Shown: piece by piece, positions 8,142 through 15,103 of the stretch
Position numbering within the stretch: the stretch's first letter is position 1
Layout: each line of letters begins with the position of its first letter
Source of the DNA: Candidatus Pseudomonas phytovorans
GTDB taxonomy: Bacteria > Pseudomonadota > Gammaproteobacteria > Pseudomonadales > Pseudomonadaceae
Assembly (NCBI GenBank): GCA_029202525.1
Contig: CP119325.1
Span: 5,864,001 to 5,928,000 of the forward strand
Direction: 5' to 3'
DNA length: 64,000 nt
Notes under the pieces: generated by a model
What the model was told of the DNA's origin: nothing
Databases searched by the model: none
What the model saw: the letters and a program-made list of their open reading frames with translations, nothing else
Program-made: the position numbers and the translations under genes

Positions 8142-10229
8142 ATGCAGACATTTTTCATCGCGCCGACCGACTTCGGTGTCGGCCTGACGTCCATCAGCCT
8201 GGGCCTGGTGCGCACTCTGGAGCGCGCCGGCCTGAAGGTCGGTTTTTTCAAGCCGATTGCCCAGCCCCACCCGGGTGACACCGGCCCCGAGCGCTCGACC
8301 GAACTGGTGGCGCGTACCCACGGCATCAAGCCACCCGTGCCACTGAGCCTGGCCCAGGTCGAGCGCATGCTCGGCGACGGCCAGCTGGACGAGCTGCTTG
8401 AAGCAATCATCCGCCTCTACCAGCAAGCCTGCGTCGGCAATGACGTGGTGGTGGTCGAGGGCATGGTGCCCACGCGCCACGCCAGCTACGCGGCGCGGGT
8501 CAACCTGCACCTGGCCAAAAGCCTGGATGCCGAGGTGATTCTGGTGTCGGCCCCGGAAAACGAAGTGCTCAGCGAATTGTCCGGACGGGTCGAACTGCAG
8601 GCCCAGATGTACGGCGGCCCACGCGATCCGAAGGTGCTTGGGGTAATCCTCAACAAGGTGCGCACCGAAGAAAGCATGGCGGACTTCGCCACTCGCCTGC
8701 GCGAGCACTCACCCCTGCTACGCGGCAACGACTTCCGCCTGCTGGGTTGCATTCCGTACCAGCCCGAGCTGAACGCCCCACGCACCCGCGACGTGGCCGA
8801 ACTGCTCGGCGCCCAGGTGCTCAATGCCGGCGACTACGAGCAGCGGCGCATGAGCAAGATCATCATCTGTGCACGCACCGTGGCCAATACGGTGCCGCTG
8901 CTGACCTCGGGTACCCTGGTGGTCACCCCGGGCGATCGCGACGACATCATCCTTGCCGTCAGCCTGGCAGCAATCAATGGCGTGCCGCTGGCCGGCCTGC
9001 TGCTGACCAGCGACAGCAAGCCCGACGCGCGCATCCTCGGCCTGTGCCGGGGCGCGCTGCAGGCAGGCCTGCCGATCCTGTCGGTCAGCACCGGCTCGTA
9101 CGACACCGCCAACCAGCTTAACTCGCTGAACCGCGAAATCCCGATCGACGACCGTGAACGCGCCGAGTTCATCACCGACTTCGTCGCCAGCCACCTGGAT
9201 GCGGCCTGGCTGCACCAACGTTGCGGCACCCCGCGTGAAATGCGCCTGTCACCCGCTGTGTTCCGCTACCAGCTGATCCAGCGGGCGCAGCAGGCCAACA
9301 AGCGCATCGTCCTGCCAGAAGGTGCCGAGCCACTGCTGGTGCAGGCTGCCGCCATCTGCCAGGCGCGCGGCATTGCCCGCTGCGTATTGCTGGCCAAGCC
9401 CGAGGATGTCGAGGCCGTGGCCCGCGCCCAAGGCATCAGCCTGCCACCTGGCCTGGAAATCCTCGACCCCGAGCTGATTCGCGGGCGCTACGTGGAGCCG
9501 ATGGTCGCGCTGCGCAAAAGCAAGAACCTCAACGCTCCGATGGCCGAGCAGCAACTGGAAGACCCGGTGGTGATCGCCACCATGATGCTGGCCTTGGACG
9601 AAGTGGATGGCCTGGTGTCGGGCCTAGTGCATTCCACCGCCAACACCATCCGCCCGGCCCTGCAACTGATCAAGACCGCGCCGGGCTCCAGCCTGGTGTC
9701 GTCGGTGTTCTTCATGCTGTTCCCCGAGCAGGTGCTGGTGTACGGCGACTGCGTGATGAACCCTCACCCGAGCGCTTCCGAACTGGCGGAGATCGCCCGG
9801 CAGAGTGCTGAATCTGCGCAAGCCTTCGGCATCGCGCCACGGGTGGCGATGATCAGCTATTCAAGCGATTCGGCCAGTGATGAAGAAGTGGGGAAAGTGC
9901 GCGAAGCGACACGCCTGGCGCAGGGTGCAGCGCAGCAGCTGTTGATCGATGGGCCGTTGCAGTATGACGCGGCGGCCAACCCGGCAATTGCACGGGAGCT
10001 GGCGCCGGATAGCCCGGTGGCCGGGCGTGCCACGGTGTTCGTGTTCCCTGACCTGAATACCGGGAACACCACGCACAAGGCGGTGCAACGCAGTGCCGAC
10101 GGGGTCAGCCTGGGGCCGATGCTGCAGGGGTTGCGCAAGCCGGTGAACGACCTGCCGCGCGGGGCACAGGTGGATGATATCGTGCATACCATTGCACTGA
10201 CCGCCATTCAGGCGAGCGTGGTGCGCTAG
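8142..10229 (+). CDS. pta: Phosphate acetyltransferase
   Basis: Interconverts acetyl-CoA and acetyl phosphate. 695 residues, the long form: N-terminal P-loop-like/DRTGG region (FIAPTDFGVGLTSISLGLVRTLERAG ... VVVVEGMVP) and the catalytic PTA domain from about residue 375 (YQLIQRAQQANKRIVLPEG ... SYSSDSASDEEVGKVREATRLA ... VFVFPDLNTGNTTHKAVQRS). Start MQTFFIAPTDFGVG matches the family N-terminus; ATG 8142 is preceded by GAGAAG. No ackA is adjacent or anywhere in the window, unlike the usual ackA-pta pairing. Ends in a small hairpin and a REP pair. Confidence 0.96.
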   Translation: MQTFFIAPTDFGVGLTSISLGLVRTLERAGLKVGFFKPIAQPHPGDTGPERSTELVARTHGIKPPVPLSLAQVERMLGDGQLDELLEAIIRLYQQACVGNDVVVVEGMVPTRHASYAARVNLHLAKSLDAEVILVSAPENEVLSELSGRVELQAQMYGGPRDPKVLGVILNKVRTEESMADFATRLREHSPLLRGNDFRLLGCIPYQPELNAPRTRDVAELLGAQVLNAGDYEQRRMSKIIICARTVANTVPLLTSGTLVVTPGDRDDIILAVSLAAINGVPLAGLLLTSDSKPDARILGLCRGALQAGLPILSVSTGSYDTANQLNSLNREIPIDDRERAEFITDFVASHLDAAWLHQRCGTPREMRLSPAVFRYQLIQRAQQANKRIVLPEGAEPLLVQAAAICQARGIARCVLLAKPEDVEAVARAQGISLPPGLEILDPELIRGRYVEPMVALRKSKNLNAPMAEQQLEDPVVIATMMLALDEVDGLVSGLVHSTANTIRPALQLIKTAPGSSLVSSVFFMLFPEQVLVYGDCVMNPHPSASELAEIARQSAESAQAFGIAPRVAMISYSSDSASDEEVGKVREATRLAQGAAQQLLIDGPLQYDAAANPAIARELAPDSPVAGRATVFVFPDLNTGNTTHKAVQRSADGVSLGPMLQGLRKPVNDLPRGAQVDDIVHTIALTAIQASVVR

Positions 10230-10233
10230 AAGC

Positions 10234-10351
10234 AGGGGCTGCTTTGCAGCCCTTCGCGAGCTTGCCCGCTCCCACAGGGATAGCGGACTTCTGCCCCGAA
10301 GGCGCATCCTGTGGGAGCGGGCGAGCTCGCTAAGGGCCGCAAAGCGGCCCC
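10234..10351. repeat. Hairpins and REP pair between pta and the OmpA-like lipoprotein gene
   Basis: From left: hairpin GGGCTGC-TTT-GCAGCCC just after pta, a REP copy ending ...CCCGCTCCCACAGGG (10253-10280), the inverted copy CCTGTGGGAGCGGGCGAGC (from 10308), and hairpin GGGCCGC-AAA-GCGGCCC (10334-10350) before the convergent gene. Probably acts as a two-sided transcript end. Confidence 0.8.
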
Positions 10352-10360
10352 GGGGGTCAA

Positions 10361-11083
10361 TCAGGGATACTGCTGAACCTGGCCTTGCTGCTGGTCATAC
10401 TGCTGGCCCGGAATCGGCTTCAGGTTCACTTCCACCCGGCGGTTCTGTGCACGGCCATTGGCGTCGGCGTTGCTGGCGATCGGCTGGTCCGGGCCCATGC
10501 CACGTACCGAAATACGCGAGGCATCCACACCCTGCGAGGTCAGGTAGGTGCTGACCGCCTGCGCACGGCGCTGGGACAGGTCCATGTTGTGCTGGCGGCT
10601 GCCAGTGCTGTCGGTGAAGCCGACCACTTCGATCGTGTTCTGGTTGAACTGCTTGAACGACCCAGCCAGGTTGTTCAGCGGCGAGTAGAAGCTTGGGGCG
10701 ATGTTGGCCGAGTCGGTGGCGAAGGTGATGTTGCCCGGCATGATCAGCTTGATCTGGTCGCCCTGACGCTGTACTTCCACGCCGGTGTTGGCCATCTGGG
10801 CGCGTAGTTCGGCCTCTTGCTTGTCGGCGTAGTAGCCATAACCCGCAGCAGCAGCACCCACCGCAGCGGCGCCGATCAGTGCACCCTTGCCACGGTTGTT
10901 GTGGTCGATGGCAGCACCGGCGATGGCGCCCGCCAGTGCACCCAGGCCGCCGTACTTGGCGGTCTTGCTCATCCCCGTGGAGCCCTGCGCCTGACCCTGG
11001 TTGTCATAAGGGTTCTGGCTGGCACAGCCAGTCATCAGGGCCGCGGCAGTTGCGACGATAATCAGACGACGCATGGTGAACAT
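10361..11083 (-). CDS. OmpA-family outer-membrane lipoprotein with glycine zipper
   Basis: 240 residues. Signal peptide with lipobox LMTGC (Cys about residue 20), then a glycine/alanine-rich zipper segment (GGLGALAGAIAGAAI ... GAAAVGAAAAGYGYY, about 48-90), then an OmpA C-terminal peptidoglycan-binding domain (ITFATDSANIAPSF ... VVGFTDSTGSRQHNMDLSQRRAQAV ... NRRVEVNLKP). The tail is Gln/Tyr-rich. It should tether the outer membrane to peptidoglycan (YiaD/YfiB-like group). The start at 11083 has AGGAG eight bases upstream. Confidence 0.92.
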   Translation of the reverse strand: MFTMRRLIIVATAAALMTGCASQNPYDNQGQAQGSTGMSKTAKYGGLGALAGAIAGAAIDHNNRGKGALIGAAAVGAAAAGYGYYADKQEAELRAQMANTGVEVQRQGDQIKLIMPGNITFATDSANIAPSFYSPLNNLAGSFKQFNQNTIEVVGFTDSTGSRQHNMDLSQRRAQAVSTYLTSQGVDASRISVRGMGPDQPIASNADANGRAQNRRVEVNLKPIPGQQYDQQQGQVQQYP

Positions 11084-11192
11084 GGACAAGCTCCTACTGA
11101 AATTCATAAATGCGGCAGATCACACAAGGATCTATGCCAGCCTTGGATTGCATCGGCAACGAAAAATTCAATGAAAGTGCCTTCATGTGCCG

Positions 11193-11837
11193 TCAGGCAC
11201 GGACGAAGGGGTTTTCACGCATCTCGTCGCCCAGGCGGGTATCAGGCCCGTGGCCGGTCACCACAATGGCCTCTTCGTCCAGCCGGTACAGCCGCTCCTT
11301 GATGGAACGCACGATTGCCCGCTGATCACCACCCCACAGGTCGGTGCGGCCAATGCCACGGCGGAACAGGGTGTCACCGGCGATCAGCAGCTTGGCGTCG
11401 GCGAACCAGAAGCTCATCGAACCCGGGGTATGGCCGGGCGTATGCAAGGCTACGCCACAGCCACAGGCCAGTTCTTCGTCATCGCCCAACCAGCGATCGG
11501 GTGCCGGCACCGGGGTGTAGGGAACGCCGAACATCTGGCACTGCATTTCCAGGTTGTCCCACAGTACCTGGTCGTCCTTGTGCAGGTGCAAGGTGGCGCC
11601 GGTCAGCTCCTTGAGCTTGCCCGAAGCCAGGAAGTGATCGAAGTGCGCGTGGGTGTGGATGATGCTGACCAACGTCAGGCCGAGGGCCTGCAGGCGCGCC
11701 AGTATCTTTTCCGGATCACCGCCCGGGTCAACGACCATGGCTTTTTTGGTCAGCGGGTCGCCGATCAGCGTGCAGTTGCACTGCAGGGGGCCTACGGGGA
11801 AGGTTTCGCGGATGAGCGCTGACGATGGATTCTGCAT
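11193..11837 (-). CDS. MBL-fold metallo-hydrolase (glyoxalase II-like, YcbL type)
   Basis: 214-residue cytosolic metallo-beta-lactamase-fold hydrolase. It has the metal motif HTHAHFDH, HTPGHTPGS, the bridging Asp in IAGDTLFRRGIGRTDL, and a final His in VVTGHGPDT. It lacks the C-terminal helical domain of classical GloB, which fits the YcbL-like subgroup (type II glyoxalase II or related thioester hydrolases). Substrate not determined. Lies between the OmpA lipoprotein gene and the toxin-antitoxin pair on the same strand. Confidence 0.9.
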   Translation of the reverse strand: MQNPSSALIRETFPVGPLQCNCTLIGDPLTKKAMVVDPGGDPEKILARLQALGLTLVSIIHTHAHFDHFLASGKLKELTGATLHLHKDDQVLWDNLEMQCQMFGVPYTPVPAPDRWLGDDEELACGCGVALHTPGHTPGSMSFWFADAKLLIAGDTLFRRGIGRTDLWGGDQRAIVRSIKERLYRLDEEAIVVTGHGPDTRLGDEMRENPFVRA

Positions 11838-11855
11838 GGTAAATACGGGAACCGG

Positions 11856-12203
11856 TTAATCGAATAAGGTTTGCACACGGGCCAGTGCATCTAGGATGAC
11901 GACTTCGGGCACCGACTCTACGCGCTTGGCAAAGCGTGCTTCAAGGTCGACTGTGCGTACTTGGTTGCAGAGCATCACCCCCTGAGTCTGCGTGCCCGCG
12001 CCGCTGAGCGTCACTGCGAAACCCGCATGCCTCGCAAAATCACCACCTTGGGTGATCGGGACGATCACTGCCAGGCCTGACGCATTGAACGCCGCCGGGG
12101 TGAGTACCAGTGCGGGTCGCCCATCACCCTGTTGTTCTCGCCCCACTGTGGGGTCGAGGTTGACGCGAACAATATCGCCCCTGGCGAATTTCACCCGTTT
12201 CAC
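11856..12203 (-). CDS. mazF: MazF/PemK-family toxin (endoribonuclease)
   Basis: 115 residues. Opens with FARGDIVRVNLDPTVGREQQGDGRPALVLTP, the MazF/PemK/ChpB signature (beta-barrel with the active-site Arg and the GxE/Q-QxGxRPALV loop), and ends with the usual EARFAKRVESVPEVVILDALARVQTLF helix. Expected activity: sequence-specific mRNA cleavage when free of its antitoxin. The start overlaps the antitoxin stop by four bases (ATGA), so translation is coupled. It could equally be called ChpB or PemK; the cut site cannot be inferred. Confidence 0.93.
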   Translation of the reverse strand: MKRVKFARGDIVRVNLDPTVGREQQGDGRPALVLTPAAFNASGLAVIVPITQGGDFARHAGFAVTLSGAGTQTQGVMLCNQVRTVDLEARFAKRVESVPEVVILDALARVQTLFD

Positions 12204-12454
12204 ACTTCACGTCCTACTGGGCGCATCGCATTCCAGTCGGCCATGTCCTCTGGCTCCGGTGCGCTCAGGTCGCACTGGGCCATCAATTCCTCAAGGGTGT
12301 ATTTGGGTTTCGATCGGACGGGCTTGAGCACCATCGTCTCTCCCGCTGTGTCCAGGCTCAGGGTGGAGCCGACACCGAGGCGCATCTGTTTGAGCACTGC
12401 GGCCGGCAAGCGGATGGCGGCGCTGTTGCCCCACTGCTGAATCTTGATCTGCAT
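12200..12454 (-). CDS. mazE: MazE/ChpS-family antitoxin (AbrB/SpoVT fold)
   Basis: 84 residues. N-terminal AbrB-type DNA-binding fold (MQIKIQQWGNSAAIRLPAAVLKQM ... STLSLDTAGETMVLKPV); the acidic C-terminal part (YTLEELMAQCDLSAPEPEDMADW) should wrap the toxin. The start at 12454 has GGGAG seven bases upstream. First gene of the pair and probable repressor of the operon through the palindromes just upstream. Confidence 0.93.
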   Translation of the reverse strand: MQIKIQQWGNSAAIRLPAAVLKQMRLGVGSTLSLDTAGETMVLKPVRSKPKYTLEELMAQCDLSAPEPEDMADWNAMRPVGREV

Positions 12455-12456
12455 GA

Positions 12457-12533
12457 GTATCTCCCAAGGTAGATACATAGTAGAAACCCTCCAAGCGATT
12501 GCAAGCGAAATGTAGATACGTCGTATCTACATT
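12457..12533 (-). promoter_or_regulatory. Promoter and operator palindromes of the mazEF-type operon
   Basis: Two inverted repeats share the half-site GTATCT/AGATAC. The upstream one (12509-12533) is perfect: arms of 11 bases, AATGTAGATAC and its complement, with a 3-base centre. The second (GTATCT at 12457-12462 and AGATAC at 12471-12476, 8-base spacer) overlaps the antitoxin ribosome site. Between them, read on the minus strand, TTGCAA (12499-12504) and TACTAT (12477-12482), 16 bases apart, form a plausible -35/-10. AbrB-fold antitoxins are known to bind such repeats; binding here is inferred. Confidence 0.7.
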
Positions 12534-12647
12534 GTCATCTGTCCGGACCGGACAAAAGCCCCGCAACCTCAAGAAGGAAATCCCCTACATCACCTTGGGA
12601 AGCCACCTTCCATCTGCAAAAACACGAAACGCAAACTCAGCCAGTTA

Positions 12648-13340
12648 TCAAGGCAGGAACAACCTGAACAACCCGCCCCCAAGCGCCCCGCCATTGGAGA
12701 TCTCGATCCGCCCGCGCACCCCGCCGCTTTCATGCAGTGCCGCGATCCGCGCCGCAAAGTACAGCCCAAGGCCGGTACTGCCGCTGGTCGAGTCGATGCC
12801 CTGGATGTACTGTTCCTGGCGTTCGAGCATGTGCTTTGGATAACCCGGCCCGTCATCGTTTACACAGATGGCCAGCTGGTTGTCGGCCTCTTCGATGGTG
12901 ATCAGCAAGGCGTGCCCGGCGAAGCGGGTGGCGTTGGTGATGACGTTGGCGATCACCGAGGCCACCAGTTCGCGGTCGAAAAAACCCAGCGGGTTGTCGG
13001 TGTCGACCCGCCAGGTGGCGAGGATGTCGTTGTGCTTGAGCACTTCCTGGTGCGCCGCCAGCTGGGCTTCGATGAAATCGTCCAGTTCGTGGTAGTCCGG
13101 GCACACCGGCAACTGGTTGATACCCAGTTTGTACAGCCCAAGCAGTTGCACCAACATGCCGTTGAGGTGGCGAAACTCGTGCTCCATGATTCCCTGTTCG
13201 GCACCACCGCGCAGCTCTTCGGGCAAGCGCTCTACCCACTGGCTGTGGGACTGGATCAGCGCTGACAAAGAGCTTTTGAGGTCGTGCACGGTGGAGGCGA
13301 TCACCGTGGAAAAATCCAGCCCCTGATTGTCTTGATTCAT
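12648..13340 (-). CDS. Small soluble sensor histidine kinase
   Basis: 230 residues, only the transmitter: phospho-acceptor His19 in TVHDLKSSLSAL, N box VIANVITNATRFA, G1 box NDDGPGY and G2 box GSTGLGLYFAARIA. No sensor domain, no membrane segment and no signal peptide, so the stimulus must reach it through a partner. It overlaps the upstream receiver-TPR gene by four bases (ATGA), making that protein the likely partner. Family: HATPase_c histidine kinase. Confidence 0.92.
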   Translation of the reverse strand: MNQDNQGLDFSTVIASTVHDLKSSLSALIQSHSQWVERLPEELRGGAEQGIMEHEFRHLNGMLVQLLGLYKLGINQLPVCPDYHELDDFIEAQLAAHQEVLKHNDILATWRVDTDNPLGFFDRELVASVIANVITNATRFAGHALLITIEEADNQLAICVNDDGPGYPKHMLERQEQYIQGIDSTSGSTGLGLYFAARIAALHESGGVRGRIEISNGGALGGGLFRLFLP

Positions 13341-14944
13341 GCGCCGAACACTCGGATGTGCAGTTTGCGGTAACGGTCATAGCGATTGTCGCTGGCAGGG
13401 ATACCGGCCACGCTGGTCAAGGCGTCCTGGCATTCCTGCATGATCGCGGGCTGAGGGTTTTCACCGCCAATGCGCAGCAGCGCCTGGGCGGTGTTAAGGG
13501 CGATGCTGATGTTCTTCGGCTGCATACCCAGCGCCTTGCGGAACATTTGCAACGCCTCGCCAAGCTGCCCTCCCTGGTAACTGCGCACACCCTGGCGATT
13601 GAGGGTGACCGCTTCGGTAATGGCGTTGAGCACGCTGGGGTCGTCCGTCAGCTTGCCGACTTTCTCCATGACCTTGGGGTCATCGCCATAACTTTCCACA
13701 CAGCCCTTCAGCACACCGAGGGCGGCGGCTTCCTGCCCCATTGCCTGCAACTGCGCGGCAACGGTAAGGGCTGAATCGACCGAGAAGAATTGGTTCATCT
13801 TATCCAGCCGCTGGATGGCCTGTTCGGTCAGTTTGGCAGCCGTTTCCGGGTCGCCCGCCTGCTGCAGGCTGGCAGCCTTCATCATCCGCGCACGCACCTG
13901 CAAGCCTTGGTCCTCGGGGTTTTCCTTGGCCACTTCGCTGAGCGTGGTGTTGATCTCGACGCGGGTCCGGGCGTCCAGGCCAAAGCCTGCGTTCTTGCTC
14001 ATCAGCGCCTGCACCAGGCCAAGGTTGTTTTCGGCATCCTTGTAGCGTGAGCTCTGCCCCTGGTTCACTGCATGGCGGAACGCTTTCGACGCGCTCTCGA
14101 AGTCTTCGTTTTCCAGCGCCAGCTTGCCCAGCGTGGACTGCCGACGCACCGACAGCGGCGACAGGCGCACGGCTTCTTCAAGCAGGTTTTGCGCCCGTTT
14201 GGTATCGCCCTGCGCCACCAGCACTTCGGCCATGCCATCGTACAGGCCGGGCATGATCGGGAACGCCTTGAGCGCCTGCTCGTACACCCCTTGGGCCTGG
14301 GCATTCTGGCCGCGCTTGTGCATCAGGGCGCCCAACGCGGCGTACACCCAAGGCTGCGGGCGGCTGGCCAGGATCGCTTTGAGGAACTTCTCCAGTTCCT
14401 CGAAGCGGTTGAGGTTGCGCAGTGCATCGGCCCGATAACGCAGGCACAGCGGTGCCAGGCGCGGGTCCTTCTTGCACAGCTCGGCACAGGCAGCCAACAC
14501 TTCTGCCGGGCGATTGCGGTCCAGCGCCTGCAGGATCGGCTTGAGCAGCGTCTTGCGCTGGAAAAGCTTCTCGACGCGCTGGGCCAGGCCAACGCGGTTG
14601 AACGGCTTGGTCAGGTAGGCATCGGGTTCGTGCTCGAGGGCGCTAAGGACAATGGCCTGGCTGCTCTCGGCCGTGACCATGATGAACACGCACTCATGGC
14701 TGATGTGCTTGTCGATGATCAGGTCTTCGAGCACCTGCTGGCCGTTCTTCTTGCCGTCACCCAGGTGGAAGTCCTGCAGGATGAAGTCATAGCGCTTCTG
14801 CGCACACATGCGCAGCGCTTGCTCGCCGCTGTCGGCGGTGTCCACGTCGCGCACGCCCAACTCGCGCAGCATGGAACGGGTCGACGTGCGAAAGTCGGTA
14901 AAGTCATCGACGATCAGAAAGCTTTTTTGCCCGTACTGCAGCAT
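13337..14944 (-). CDS. Response regulator receiver with TPR domain
   Basis: 535 residues. The receiver (about 5-125) has the acidic pair in FLIVDDF, phospho-acceptor Asp in FILQDFHLGDG, Thr in VFIMVTAESS and Lys in YLTKPFN. The rest is a tetratricopeptide array (for example ALGALMHKRGQNAQAQGVYEQAL, GMAEVLVAQGDTKRAQNLLEEAV, TLGKLALENEDFESASKAFRHAV, AALGVLKGCVESYG), a protein-binding scaffold. There is no DNA-binding or enzymatic output domain, so output must be by protein contact. The start at 14944 (MLQYGQKSFLIVDD) has AAGGCAGG upstream; a longer frame from 15085 looks non-coding. The kinase gene overlaps its end. Confidence 0.92.
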   Translation of the reverse strand: MLQYGQKSFLIVDDFTDFRTSTRSMLRELGVRDVDTADSGEQALRMCAQKRYDFILQDFHLGDGKKNGQQVLEDLIIDKHISHECVFIMVTAESSQAIVLSALEHEPDAYLTKPFNRVGLAQRVEKLFQRKTLLKPILQALDRNRPAEVLAACAELCKKDPRLAPLCLRYRADALRNLNRFEELEKFLKAILASRPQPWVYAALGALMHKRGQNAQAQGVYEQALKAFPIMPGLYDGMAEVLVAQGDTKRAQNLLEEAVRLSPLSVRRQSTLGKLALENEDFESASKAFRHAVNQGQSSRYKDAENNLGLVQALMSKNAGFGLDARTRVEINTTLSEVAKENPEDQGLQVRARMMKAASLQQAGDPETAAKLTEQAIQRLDKMNQFFSVDSALTVAAQLQAMGQEAAALGVLKGCVESYGDDPKVMEKVGKLTDDPSVLNAITEAVTLNRQGVRSYQGGQLGEALQMFRKALGMQPKNISIALNTAQALLRIGGENPQPAIMQECQDALTSVAGIPASDNRYDRYRKLHIRVFGA

Positions 14945-15103
14945 CAACACGACCTGCCTTGGAATGATTGAAAGATCGCGCGAGGCGATGCCACCGATCG
15001 CTGTATCGGCAGCTGGTCGGGAAAGATGAGGGTAGAGCATTGCCGGCCACAATCCATGGCCTGAGGCCATCACTTTAGCGGGCAATGACCTGCAGGGCCA
15101 GTA

